From positions 1-64,000 of the forward strand of contig NZ_JAIQXV010000022.1 in NCBI RefSeq assembly GCF_020166415.1: DNA of 64,000 nt, read 5' to 3'. The notes beneath the pieces were generated by a model. That model worked only from the letters and a program-made list of their open reading frames with translations, was not told the DNA's origin and ran no database searches. Positions within the stretch are counted from its first letter, which is position 1; each line of letters starts with the position of its first letter. Source of the DNA: Deinococcus multiflagellatus (GTDB lineage Bacteria; Deinococcota; Deinococci; Deinococcales; Deinococcaceae). Of the stretch, positions 34,136-42,154 are shown one piece after another. The translations under genes were made by a program, and so were the position numbers.

Positions 34136-35386
34136 TCAGGGTTCCTCATTTCTTTTATTCGTGTCTCGAATCGCCAGCATGTCCTGCACCCAGGATGGCT
34201 CCTGCTCATCACTCCAGGGCAGATCTCTGCCCTTGTACACCGGTGCCGGCACGAGGGTTCGGCGCAGGGCCTCCAGGGCCAGCACGGCGCGGGGGTAGCG
34301 CGTTTTGATGTGCTGGCGCAGCTTGAGCTTCCCGTCCTCACTGCGCCAGATCAGTTCCAGCGGATCTGGCGCCTGCCCGGGCTTACCGCCCTCAAAGCGG
34401 GTGAGGAGGCCAATCAGTTGCCGCCAGCCATCCGGCCCGACCGGCACGCCACTCTGCCGCTCAATGTCCGGCCCATTCAGGACCTCCACAGTGTTGCTGC
34501 CCACGGTGGCCACGGCACTGCCCTCAGCCGGTGGCGCCAGCGCGGTGCCCCACACGGCCAGAAACTGAAAGCGGAACCGGGTCGGGACGGGCGGTTGCGG
34601 CGGCGCACCGAACTGCCCGGGCGGCGGGACGGGCAGCATGAGCCAGAAGGTCTCACCGTTCTGCCAGCGGCCCGTCCGGACGCCTCCCGTGCGCTGGCGC
34701 GCCACCACCCGGGCATGCGCTTGGTAGGCCGCGTCGGCTGCCAGGGCGCGTTCCGCTTCCCGCTGCGCGGCTGCGATGTGCCCCTGCACCAGTTGTAGGG
34801 CCGCCTGCCGGAAGTGATGGTGCGCGTTCTGGAAGGCCTCGACCATGTTGGCCGAACTCGGGTCCGCAGCGCGGACAGTCGGACGGCGCTCGGTACGGTT
34901 CCGCTCCACCTGCCCCATGAACAGGGCGTGCGCGATCAGGTTGTGCGCTTCGCGCTGCACGGGGGTGGTCTGCAGTTCCTGGACTTTCCACTGCCCGCGG
35001 CCTGTGCGGGCCAGTTCCAGCACGGCGCGGCGTTCGCAGGTGCAGGTGAAGGGCCGGGTGGCCAGGGTGGCGCTGATCGGCAACTCGCGTGGCTGACAAC
35101 TGGGCGAGGCTCCGGGGGCCTGCACGCGCGTGCCGCACCCAGCAACCGGGCATGGGAGGGTGCGGGGCGGCGCAGCTGACGTGCGGACCCTGCCGACCTG
35201 TGGGGGTGAGTCGGCGACGGGCACCCAGGTGCAGCCGGTGCCGGGGGCTTCAGGGTGCTGGGGTGGGATGATCCCACCGACACGGGCTTCCGGAGTAACC
35301 ACCACCAGGGCGCCGTCCGCCTCAATCACCCCTTCGGCATCCTCCCCATCTCGCCAGCGTTGGCCAGAGCGCGGCGCGTCACTCAT
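34136..35386 (-). CDS. Hypothetical protein with Cys motifs, 416 aa
   Basis: ATG 35386 overlaps the previous gene by eight bases. Cysteines cluster early (LPCPVAGCGTRV, SPSCQPREL, FTCTCERRA), suggesting a zinc-stabilised N-terminal part. The middle is helical with Ala/Gln-rich segments (AALQLVQGHIAAAQREAERA). The C-terminal half holds Trp-rich beta strands. It is the fourth of a run of overlapping minus-strand genes, so it is co-transcribed with them. Function unknown. Confidence 0.65.
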   Translation of the reverse strand: MSDAPRSGQRWRDGEDAEGVIEADGALVVVTPEARVGGIIPPQHPEAPGTGCTWVPVADSPPQVGRVRTSAAPPRTLPCPVAGCGTRVQAPGASPSCQPRELPISATLATRPFTCTCERRAVLELARTGRGQWKVQELQTTPVQREAHNLIAHALFMGQVERNRTERRPTVRAADPSSANMVEAFQNAHHHFRQAALQLVQGHIAAAQREAERALAADAAYQAHARVVARQRTGGVRTGRWQNGETFWLMLPVPPPGQFGAPPQPPVPTRFRFQFLAVWGTALAPPAEGSAVATVGSNTVEVLNGPDIERQSGVPVGPDGWRQLIGLLTRFEGGKPGQAPDPLELIWRSEDGKLKLRQHIKTRYPRAVLALEALRRTLVPAPVYKGRDLPWSDEQEPSWVQDMLAIRDTNKRNEEP

Positions 35387-35786
35387 TGTCCGCCTCGCCG
35401 TACCAGCCCCGCCAGGTCTCGCCGTCTCTGCGCGCCCGCGTGCCGTGCACCTGGTGGGCGCAGTTCTCCAGCACGAGGGCGAGGTCGTTGGTGTTCTCCT
35501 GGTTCAGCTGGTGCCCGTCCTGGCGGAAGGTGGCGGCACTGCCCCAGGGGCCATACCAGGCCTGGCCTTCCTGCTTGAACGACACCAGGACTTCCACATG
35601 CCAGCCTTCCGGTGTGCGCCAGTTCAGCGTGGTGCAGGTGCGCTCACCGATGCCGTGGAATGACCAGGCCTCCGGATCGCCCAGAACCTCCACGGCACGA
35701 GAGGCTGTGATGTGTTCCTGCACCACGCGGCGCAGATCCGTACGCAGGCTGTGGCGCGTGGCCTCCGGCAACGCAGGAAGGGTCAC
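35379..35786 (-). CDS. Hypothetical protein, 135 aa
   Basis: The GTG at 35786 overlaps the upstream stop. The protein has a helical first third (ATRHSLRTDLRRVVQEHITA) then a Trp-rich alpha/beta part (EGWHVEVLVSFKQEGQAWYG), like a small enzyme or a binding domain. No signal peptide or membrane helix. Overlaps on both sides indicate an operon. No family recognised. Confidence 0.65.
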   Translation of the reverse strand: MTLPALPEATRHSLRTDLRRVVQEHITASRAVEVLGDPEAWSFHGIGERTCTTLNWRTPEGWHVEVLVSFKQEGQAWYGPWGSAATFRQDGHQLNQENTNDLALVLENCAHQVHGTRARRDGETWRGWYGEADNE

Positions 35787-36391
35787 GCCTCACCCCCTCG
35801 CGGCCGCTCGAAGGCGAGGACTTCACCCACGAGGGCCTTGAGTTCCGGCAGGTCGCTGTGCAGCCGGGCCAGCGGGTAATAATCCTGGCCCATCTGGAGA
35901 TGCACTTTCACGAGCTCGAACAGCAGGCGCTGGTGCAGGGGCAGGTGCTCAGGCATGGGCGCAGGCACGGCAATGCCCAGGGCGCGCAGCTGCTCGGCAG
36001 CGGCCGGGCTGGGCGGCGCCAGGAGGTCACGCAGGTCCTGGGCCTGCTCATGGGGCGGGGGCAGATCCGGCGCGGGAGGGCTGGGGTAGCGCTGCTGCAG
36101 CAGGGCCTCCAGGGACGGCACCGGTGTAAAGGGATGGACCACAGGTTCGGGGGTGGTCGGGGGCGGCCCCGGCTCAGCCGCCACCCGGGGCGCAGGCACA
36201 GGCACGGCCTGGGGTGGCGGAGTTGGGCGAGAGGCGGCGGGCCCTGGCGCGTCCTGGCGCAGCAGGGGCGCGGCGGCGCCGATCGGCTCCCCCAGGACCC
36301 CGGCGGCGGGTATGGGTGGGCTGACTAGGGCGGGGCGGTTCTGGTGCTGCTCGATGGCCCGGCGAACCTGACGGCGGTCACGGCCACTCAT
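35783..36391 (-). CDS. Pro-rich hypothetical protein, 202 aa
   Basis: ATG 36391 overlaps the previous stop. A basic start (MSGRDRRQVRRAIEQHQNR) is followed by about 80 residues rich in Pro and Ala, and a helical C-terminal domain (HLPLHQRLLFELVKVHLQMG, ELKALVGEVLAFERP). The arrangement suggests a disordered linker joining two short interaction regions. Function unknown. Confidence 0.6.
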   Translation of the reverse strand: MSGRDRRQVRRAIEQHQNRPALVSPPIPAAGVLGEPIGAAAPLLRQDAPGPAASRPTPPPQAVPVPAPRVAAEPGPPPTTPEPVVHPFTPVPSLEALLQQRYPSPPAPDLPPPHEQAQDLRDLLAPPSPAAAEQLRALGIAVPAPMPEHLPLHQRLLFELVKVHLQMGQDYYPLARLHSDLPELKALVGEVLAFERPRGGEA

Positions 36392-36654
36392 GGGCGGACC
36401 TTGGGGGCGATGGTATGCATGGGGGGCTCCTTGGGCAGGGGGCGCAGCACGCCCGGGACGGTGATCATGATCAGCCCGTCCGGAAAGCGGATCAGAACGT
36501 TGCGCGAGCCAGGAAAGGCCGCGCGCGGGGCGGACAGGGTCAGCAGGGCGACGCGCTGGCCCCGGCGCTCGGGCACGGCGGTCTTGCGCGCGTCCATCTG
36601 GAACAGGTAGGTCTCGCCTTCGGTCAGCCAGCGGTAGCGGCGCCGCTCAGCCAT
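36388..36654 (-). CDS. Small hypothetical protein, 88 aa
   Basis: ATG 36654 (MAERRRYRWLTEGETYLFQM) lies within the tail of the preceding gene, overlapping it by eight bases. The product is basic and mainly beta (RVALLTLSAPRAAF, VLIRFPDGLIMITVPG), probably a single small barrel. It overlaps its downstream neighbour by four bases. Function unknown. Confidence 0.6.
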   Translation of the reverse strand: MAERRRYRWLTEGETYLFQMDARKTAVPERRGQRVALLTLSAPRAAFPGSRNVLIRFPDGLIMITVPGVLRPLPKEPPMHTIAPKVRP

Positions 36655-36982
36655 AGTCGACCGCGACGACCTGCCCATCCAGGACCCCGAACGAGTCTCG
36701 CTTCCACTCGACCAGGTCCTGCAGGTCCGTCCAGGCCTCGCGGGGCAGCGCGGCGAATTCGGCCTCGGTCAGGGGGCGGGCGCGGCGCTGCACCAGGACG
36801 GCGCCGCCGGGCAGGGCCCAGAGCACGGGGCACAGCGGCCAGCCCAGGTCGGCGAACGCAAAGCGGGTCTCCTGATCGTTGGCCAGGAGACCCTGCAGGA
36901 AGCTGCGCCACGTCGCGGGGTTGGGCCACTTGACCGCCCAGGGCCCGAGCAGCAGCACCACCCGGGTGGCGCCCCAGCGCAC
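36647..36982 (-). CDS. Kinase-like-fold phage protein, N-terminus possibly trimmed by an IS remnant
   Basis: The conserved series WAVKWPNPATWRSFLQGLLA, NDQE, LCPVLWALPGGAVLVQRRAR, PLTEAEF and EWKRDSFGVLDGQVVAVDYG matches a widespread small phage/plasmid family with a degenerate protein-kinase-like layout. The GTG at 36982 (VRWGATRVVLLLG) is my preferred start; an in-frame ATG at 37096 would run through sequence belonging to an IS5 remnant. The family usually has a few more N-terminal residues, so the element may have clipped the gene. Biochemical activity is unknown. Confidence 0.6.
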   Translation of the reverse strand: MRWGATRVVLLLGPWAVKWPNPATWRSFLQGLLANDQETRFAFADLGWPLCPVLWALPGGAVLVQRRARPLTEAEFAALPREAWTDLQDLVEWKRDSFGVLDGQVVAVDYG

Positions 36983-37049
36983 AGCACAAAGCGGTTTGGG
37001 TGGTGCGGGGCGGGCGCGCGCTCGGCAGGACAGGGGTGGTGGGGCGCCA

Positions 37050-37299
37050 CCCGTCCCATCAGCAGCGCGTAGTCGAACACACCTGAGCTGATTCATTCCT
37101 GGAAGCGGCGGTGCACGGTCGAGCGTGGGGGGTCGTGTGCAGGCAGGTCCTTCTAAGGCGCACCAGTCCAGAGAATCCACAAAATCGCATTGAGAATCGG
37201 TTGGCTCGAGGTACGAGGACGACCTTTGCCATCAGTGCAGCGGGGTGGATCTGAGAAGAAAGGGCCAAGAAGATCCCAGTGCTGATCAATCGAAGCCAC
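37050..37299 (-). pseudogene. IS5-family transposase N-terminal remnant
   Basis: From GTG 37299 the frame reads ASIDQHWDLLGPFFSD, GRPRTSSQPILNAILWILWTGAP, then an amber at 37155-37153, KDLPAHDPPRSTVHRRFQE, an opal at 37095-37093, and ISSGVFDYALLM. This is the classical IS5 N-terminus (D-x-x-W, TGAPWRDLP, HRRFQ-W-SG) with both Trp codons replaced by stops. The catalytic domain is missing. It abuts the kinase-like gene. Confidence 0.75.
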
Positions 37300-37400
37300 G
37301 GGACCACGCTGTTGATGTTGCATGAGGAGAGCGAAGCGACCTTGGCCGCTGCCCAGGCGTTTCTAGGATGGCTGCTAACACAAGCGACACACGTGCGATA

Positions 37401-37472
37401 GCGCAAGTCCGCTTGCGCAGAGATGCAGATTTTTCTAACCTCTATTTGAAAGACTTCAAAGAGAAGTCTTTC
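37401..37472. terminator. Two consecutive hairpins between IS remnant and exported-protein gene
   Basis: GCGCAAG pairs with CTTGCGC (37401-37418), and GAAAGACTTC pairs perfectly with GAAGTCTTTC around an AAAGA loop (37448-37472), followed by GTTTTC. The second is a good factor-independent terminator on the plus strand. They would insulate the AT-rich gene downstream. Confidence 0.5.
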
Positions 37473-37540
37473 GTTTTCGGGGGCGCTGTTTGCGTGCGCC
37501 TCATATCTTTGCAGTTGATTTTTCTGACTCGGAGGGTTAA

Positions 37541-37861
37541 ATGAAAAAGATTGCCTTATGTGTAGTTATGCTTCCATCTTTACTATCCACAGCCTTCGCT
37601 CAATCAATCACTCAAGCACCTGTAAATTTGACTAAAACACCCGTTTCTTTCGTTCAGCCCATGACTACAGGATATTGGGGGCCGTGGAAGATGCTCTCCT
37701 GTGAGAGAATACCCTTCGGTACTGAAAGCACGTGGCAGCGTTTTTACATGCAGCTAAATCCGTCCACTGGTGAATATCGGGAACAAAACTCGCAAACTGT
37801 TACAAAGAGGGAGCAAGTTTGGGCTGCCGGTTTTCTTTGCACCCCTCCTTACCCCTATTGA
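37541..37861 (+). CDS. Small secreted protein, AT-richer, 106 aa
   Basis: ATG 37541 follows GGAGGGTTAA. MKKIALCVVMLPSLLSTAFA is an excellent signal peptide with cleavage after AFA. The mature part has two cysteines that could form a disulfide (MLSCERI, GFLCTPP) and a Trp/Tyr-rich core. Composition is markedly AT-richer than the surroundings, as in the exported protein at 15.6-16.6 kb. The stop lies two bases before the IS630 inverted repeat, so the C-terminus could have been truncated by that insertion. Function unknown; a lysogenic-conversion gene is plausible. Confidence 0.65.
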   Translation: MKKIALCVVMLPSLLSTAFAQSITQAPVNLTKTPVSFVQPMTTGYWGPWKMLSCERIPFGTESTWQRFYMQLNPSTGEYREQNSQTVTKREQVWAAGFLCTPPYPY

Positions 37862-37863
37862 TA

Positions 37864-38918
37864 GCGGCATAAGTGCAGCCTGATAGGCTGACGGCGTGGC
37901 CGAATGGCACCCCTCTACTCCCGGGCCCAGCTAGAAGAACGCCGGCTGGCCGCGACGCCCTGGCTGCAAGAGCGCACGTGTTCACACCAAGAGATCGTCC
38001 AGCACTTTGGTGTTTCCGTGCACACTGTCGGCAACAGGAAAAAGCGGTTGAAACGCACCGGCAGTCTTCAAGCGACGGTGACCACTGGACGCCCCGCTCG
38101 ACTCACCGCCACCCACCTTAACCAGGTCCGCACCCTCCTGCGGGAGGGTGCACTGCAGCATGGCTTTCCCGACGAGACCTGGACCACCCAGCGAGTCACT
38201 GACCTGATTGGGCGGAAGTTCGATGTGTGGTATCACCACAATCACGTCCGAAAAATCCTTCGCCAGTTGGGGTTTACGCCTCAAATGCCGGATGGACGTG
38301 CGGCTGAGCGCAATGAACTTCGGATGGCCACCTGGAAAGAACACACGGCACCCGAGTTGAAAAAAAAAGGTCGCTCAGGGCGCGATCCTCGTATATCTGG
38401 ATGAGGTCGGCTTCTCGCTGAAAGGCGTGCGTCGCCGCACATGGTCGATCAGGGGCGTGACGCCCCTGGCCACCTTGCCAGCCAACTGGGACAAACTCTC
38501 AACGATTGGGGCGATCACGTCGGACTGACGCTTCTTCCAGCACACGAAGTCCGGCGCCATTCGCAAATGGGATGTCATCCGGTTCTTCCGGCATCTCCTA
38601 CAGCACATACAGGAAGAGATCGTCGTCGTGCTGGATAACGCCGGGATCCACCGGGCGAAGGCAATACAGTCGTTCGTGCAGCCGCACGAACGACTGTCCT
38701 TGGTGTTTCTGCCGCCTTACGCCCCGGAATTGAATCCTATCGAGCTGGTGTGGGCGTATGTGAAGCGCCATGTGCTGGGCAACTTCTGTGCCCGTTCTGT
38801 CGCCGTGCTGAAAGCGAAGCTCGTGGTGGCTTGGCAGCGCATCCGGTACATCGGGCTTCCTCTTCAGATGATGGGTGGCTCGGTGCACGGCGACGAAGCT
38901 GTCTGAGCATTATGCCGT
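37864..38918 (+). mobile_element. IS630-family element, inactive
   Basis: The ends carry short inverted repeats, CGGCATAAGTGC at 37865 and its counterpart ending TTATGCCG at 38917, and the left end is preceded by TA, the IS630 target. It encloses one broken transposase. It inserted beside or into a second IS630-type fragment (38940-39233). The right-hand TA is not obvious. Confidence 0.7.
37904..38906 (+). pseudogene. IS630 transposase with A9 frameshift and internal stop
   Basis: The first part (from ATG 37904) holds an HTH (CSHQEIVQHFGVSVHTVGNR) and the linker to KILRQLGFTPQMPDGRA. At 38360-38368 nine adenines put the frame out; with eight, or after a shift, it continues VAQGAILVYLDEVGFS (first catalytic Asp). 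An opal codon at 38526-38528 then breaks AITSD-RFFQHTKSGA. The rest, VVLDNAGIHRA (second Asp) and LPPYAPELNPIELVWAYVKR (catalytic Glu), is intact. A-run frameshifting is common in IS630, but the second lesion argues for inactivity. Confidence 0.8.
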
Positions 38919-38939
38919 GCGGCGTGTCAATTGACCCAC

Positions 38940-39233
38940 TAGGGGTGCCATTCTTGGAGGCATCACTCAACCCGACGATACGCTCGGGGGCGAATCGTCG
39001 CTGCTACGTGCCCACGGTGTCGCCGCACAGCCCAACCTGGGAGGCGACGTCACCGAGCGTCGCTGTGGATTGGTCGGCGCTGAGCAAGATGATCTTCGCT
39101 CGAGTCGCCAGACCCCGAGGGGGCTGCGACGACGCACCAATGCTGTCAGCAACTGGCGCTCCTCGGTGGTCAAAATGGGGGCTGGGGATGAGGGGCCACG
39201 GTGCATTGTCCACCTCCCCAATCCAATTCTCAA
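38940..39233 (-). pseudogene. Fragment of a second IS630-type transposase N-terminus
   Basis: Pieces in two frames together give LTTEERQLLTALVRRRS, PPRGLATRAKIILLSADQST, LGDVASQVGLCGDTVGT, an amber in place of Trp, then RRFAPERIVGLSDA. This is the HTH half of another IS630 transposase with a frameshift near 39130 and a stop. It ends at the element inserted at 37864-38918, which probably split it. Confidence 0.65.
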
Positions 39234-39261
39234 ACTCCCAATATTCTTCTACTTCAGACCA

Positions 39262-40752
39262 TTAGTCCTGAGGCGGCCGCGTCAAGCCGAACACGATCAT
39301 AGCCAGCGCCAGTGCCAGCGCCGGCCAATCACCAAGCCGGACATACAGTGTGGTCCCATTAAGAAGTTTGGGCCGCACATCCAGAGTTTGCAGCTGATTA
39401 CCACTCTGCGCAATCTGGATCGGCTGTCCTAAGTCGTTCACAGCGCCTGCAACACCATTGTTGACACTCCGCACGAGCCAACGCCGGGTTTCGATGGCAC
39501 GAACTCGGCCCATCTGAAAGTGCTGCTGGACCCCCCAGCCCTTGTACCAGCCGTCGTTGCTAGGATTCACGAGAACCTGAGCCCCCTGCGCTGCCAATGC
39601 ACGGGCGACGCGGGGAAATACACTGTCATAACAGATATACGCCCCATACTGCACACCATTCAATATCAGTGGTATTGGGCGTGGGTTAGGGATAAGATTC
39701 GGAGCCACGAAGCCCAAAGGCGTAAGGATTAGGCGGTATACAGGGCCGAAAATGGCCTGGAACGGAAACTCCTCCCCGAAAGGCACGAGTTTTGTTTTGT
39801 CGTTTCTACTGGTGATCTGTCCAGTTGCGTCGAAGCTCAGCGCCGTATTGTAATCCTGCAAGTCATCAGCGGTCGCCGTTGGCGATAAATACAACGTATA
39901 ACGACCCGCCCCACTGATGCCAGGACCGGGAAAGTCAGGACGTGGACCAGGGCGCCCCGGGTAACTCAGTGCCGTTTCACTCCAAACGACTACGCTTCCC
40001 GGAGGGCGATTCTGACTCGCTTCCCAGGCAACCTGAAACTGTTGCTCGACGGGGACAGACCCGTTCGCGCGTCCGAATGCGTCGAACGTTACGCGCATGA
40101 CCCGCATGGGTTGTTCGGGACCGTTGCCAGGCGAGCGGGTCAAGCCGTAGCCAAGGGCGGCCACCCAGGCGACAGCAGTGAGCAGAATGGGGCATAGAGG
40201 GTGTTTTCCGTTCTGCTGGATTTCGATCCAGGCGTGAGCAAAGCTGGCTGCTGTGAGGCTCACGAGCACACTGCAAAGAAGCACACCACCCAGATCGGCA
40301 ATCTGGATAGCGAGCGTGGGAAGTAGCGTGTAACCCAGGGTGGGCCAGGGGAACGCGAGCGGGCCGAGGAACCGCAGCCACTCTAGGAGCACCCACGCGC
40401 CCGCCATCGTCCATATGCGCCCAGTGTGGCTGCGGGTGATCCTGAAGGCAACAAAGGCCGCACTAGCCAGGAAAGCTCCCTCCAGGGCAAAGAGGAGCAG
40501 CGATGCAGCGGCCAACGGTGGAAAGTCTGGTACGAGGTTGAGAAGGAAGGCGCCGAGCCACCACAGGTGTAAGCCAAAATATCCCAGTCCCACCCAGAAG
40601 CCCCGACCGAAAGCTTGCCGTGGCCTAGGAGCAGACGCGATAAATAGCAGGATTAGGGCAAGCGGTAAGAAAGCAGCGGCACTCCAGGGCAACGGCAGGC
40701 CGCAGGCAGCTAATAATAAGCCGAGCAAGAGACCAGTGACTGGATTGGGCAT
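39262..40752 (-). CDS. lnt: Apolipoprotein N-acyltransferase
   Basis: About seven hydrophobic helices occupy residues 1-205. The C-terminal nitrilase-like domain shows the catalytic set: Glu259 in VVWSETAL, Lys319 in RNDKTKLVPFGEE and Cys374 in AYICYDSVFP, followed by LVNPSNDGWY. Length (496 aa) is normal. The enzyme transfers a third acyl chain to lipoprotein N-termini in the inner membrane. It is a housekeeping enzyme in diderms, so finding it beside IS wreckage and phage genes suggests a captured host gene or a chromosomal island within the prophage. Codon composition is lower in GC than in the phage genes. Confidence 0.9.
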   Translation of the reverse strand: MPNPVTGLLLGLLLAACGLPLPWSAAAFLPLALILLFIASAPRPRQAFGRGFWVGLGYFGLHLWWLGAFLLNLVPDFPPLAAASLLLFALEGAFLASAAFVAFRITRSHTGRIWTMAGAWVLLEWLRFLGPLAFPWPTLGYTLLPTLAIQIADLGGVLLCSVLVSLTAASFAHAWIEIQQNGKHPLCPILLTAVAWVAALGYGLTRSPGNGPEQPMRVMRVTFDAFGRANGSVPVEQQFQVAWEASQNRPPGSVVVWSETALSYPGRPGPRPDFPGPGISGAGRYTLYLSPTATADDLQDYNTALSFDATGQITSRNDKTKLVPFGEEFPFQAIFGPVYRLILTPLGFVAPNLIPNPRPIPLILNGVQYGAYICYDSVFPRVARALAAQGAQVLVNPSNDGWYKGWGVQQHFQMGRVRAIETRRWLVRSVNNGVAGAVNDLGQPIQIAQSGNQLQTLDVRPKLLNGTTLYVRLGDWPALALALAMIVFGLTRPPQD

Positions 40753-40783
40753 CGCTTCGCCAATATAGGGAATACAAGCGAAC

Positions 40784-40912
40784 TCAAACCGCCTGTGACG
40801 ACAGTTTGGCCAGACGGTCCTCCGGCGATTCTGTTTCTGCCTGGGCGATGGCCAGCGCGGCAGGCAACCGGCGTTTGAATTCTTCCGGGGTTAATGGGGT
40901 GGTCACGTTCAT
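40784..40912 (-). CDS. Small 42-aa protein
   Basis: ATG 40912 is preceded by GGAGGAAGTG, one of the best ribosome sites nearby, and encodes MNVTTPLTPEEFKRRLPAAL and a second helix ending LAKLSSQAV. The Pro-Glu-Glu-Phe start and amphipathic helices look genuine. It is the last gene of the small-gene operon before lnt. Function unknown. Confidence 0.6.
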   Translation of the reverse strand: MNVTTPLTPEEFKRRLPAALAIAQAETESPEDRLAKLSSQAV

Positions 40913-40943
40913 CACTTCCTCCAGGCCAGCGGTTGCTGGCCAG

Positions 40944-41183
40944 TCACTCACACACGTCCGGCAGGACCGGCCGCAGGCCCAGTTCAGTGATCAGGTGCGG
41001 CTCCTGGTCATGGATGGGGACGGACCCGGTCTGGCCGCGCAGGCGCCGGGCGGCGCGCACCTGCGCCAGCTGCAAGGGCAGCCCCTCATCAAGAGCGCGG
41101 CTGATCTCCCGCAACCGAACACGCCGCCGCTTGAGGTGCGTGTCCTCCCGCGCCGCTCGCCGCGCTTTGCTGCTGCGGCTCAC
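40944..41183 (-). CDS. Small basic protein, 79 aa
   Basis: GTG 41183 overlaps the upstream stop (GTGA). The first half is very basic and helical (VSRSSKARRAAREDTHLKRR), suggesting nucleic-acid binding. The second half is mixed (LPLQLAQVRAARRLRGQ, ITELGLRPVLPDVCE). It belongs to the overlapping small-gene series on this strand. No family recognised. Confidence 0.55.
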   Translation of the reverse strand: MSRSSKARRAAREDTHLKRRRVRLREISRALDEGLPLQLAQVRAARRLRGQTGSVPIHDQEPHLITELGLRPVLPDVCE

Positions 41184-41428
41184 CGGCGCTGCACCTGCCC
41201 CATGGGGCAGCCCGACCAGCACGACCCACGGGCGCCACAGCAGCGGCACGGCGTGGCTAGGAGGGGCTGGGGTTCAGGCACGCGGGGGATGGGCTGGCCC
41301 GATCGGTCAAGGAACTGCATCCCAGACCCACAACAGACCGGGCAGGTCACCGAACGAGGCCAGGGCCACTGCCAGCGCACCACCTTCCGCAGGCCCCCGC
41401 ACCCCTCGCGCACGCGGTACACCCCCAT
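41180..41428 (-). CDS. DnaJ-type zinc-finger-like small protein, 82 aa
   Basis: ATG 41428 follows GAGG. Two Cys pairs with Gly spacing, SVTCPVCCGSGMQF and ATPCRCCGARGSCWSGC, resemble the CxxCxGxG zinc-finger of DnaJ/HypA-like mini-proteins. An upstream in-frame extension is Ser/Arg-rich antisense sequence and not used. Several such ribbons occur in the phage small-gene sets here. The role is unknown. Confidence 0.65.
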   Translation of the reverse strand: MGVYRVREGCGGLRKVVRWQWPWPRSVTCPVCCGSGMQFLDRSGQPIPRVPEPQPLLATPCRCCGARGSCWSGCPMGQVQRR

Positions 41429-41438
41429 CAGAACCTCT

Positions 41439-42131
41439 TCACCCGCTGCCACCGCTGTCGGTGGAGGACGAGCTGCCACTGTCACTGCTCCCCGCGCTGG
41501 ACGAGTCGCTGCCCCCCGAACTCGGCGAGTCCGGCGTGGACAGGCTGGGACGGTCCTCACTCGGGCCAGGCACGTTCCCCTGGGGGACGTCCTGCAGGAA
41601 CAGGGCGGCATAGAACGCGTCACCACTGCTGGGCGTCTCCGAACTGCTGGACCCCGTTGACCGCGTCAGGGGGGCCGTGCTGATCCGAGGTGTGATCGCC
41701 CGGATCGGTGGTGTGGCGCTGACCGGCTCGGGACGACGGACCTCCGGCACCCAGCTGAGGGTCGGCCTGGGCCTCGGCACCAACCGAGGGAGCAACTGGC
41801 CGGCGCTCACAGACGCCACCTGGGCCTGCACAGACCGCTTCTCCGCTTCGAAATGCAGGCGCAGCGCCTGGGCGTGCTGCCTGGGGTGGGTGCGCGCAAG
41901 GCGGAGGTCCTCGTCAATGGCGCTTAGACGCTCCTCCACCCGCGCGTGCATGGCATCCATAGCTTCGCGGTGCGCTTTCCGGGCAGACCAGATCAGGTAC
42001 AAGCTCCCGCTGATGAGCGCCGCCAGAACGGGACGAACCCATAATCTGACTGGCTCCGGCAGGAACACCACGACCAGCGAAGCGGCCACCGTGCCGATCA
42101 ATGCTGCCAACAGGATGCGAAGAACCGTCAT
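41439..42131 (-). CDS. Membrane protein with coiled coil and Ser-rich tail, 230 aa
   Basis: ATG 42131 follows GGAGG. Two hydrophobic helices (residues about 5-25 and 33-48) are followed by a charged coiled coil (REAMDAMHARVEERLSAIDE), an intermediate Pro/Arg section and a C-terminus of almost only Ser, Gly and Asp. The design resembles a membrane-attached scaffold with a disordered cytoplasmic tail. No family recognised. Confidence 0.65.
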   Translation of the reverse strand: MTVLRILLAALIGTVAASLVVVFLPEPVRLWVRPVLAALISGSLYLIWSARKAHREAMDAMHARVEERLSAIDEDLRLARTHPRQHAQALRLHFEAEKRSVQAQVASVSAGQLLPRLVPRPRPTLSWVPEVRRPEPVSATPPIRAITPRISTAPLTRSTGSSSSETPSSGDAFYAALFLQDVPQGNVPGPSEDRPSLSTPDSPSSGGSDSSSAGSSDSGSSSSTDSGGSG

Positions 42132-42154
42132 AGAAACCTCCAGAGGAAAGGGGC

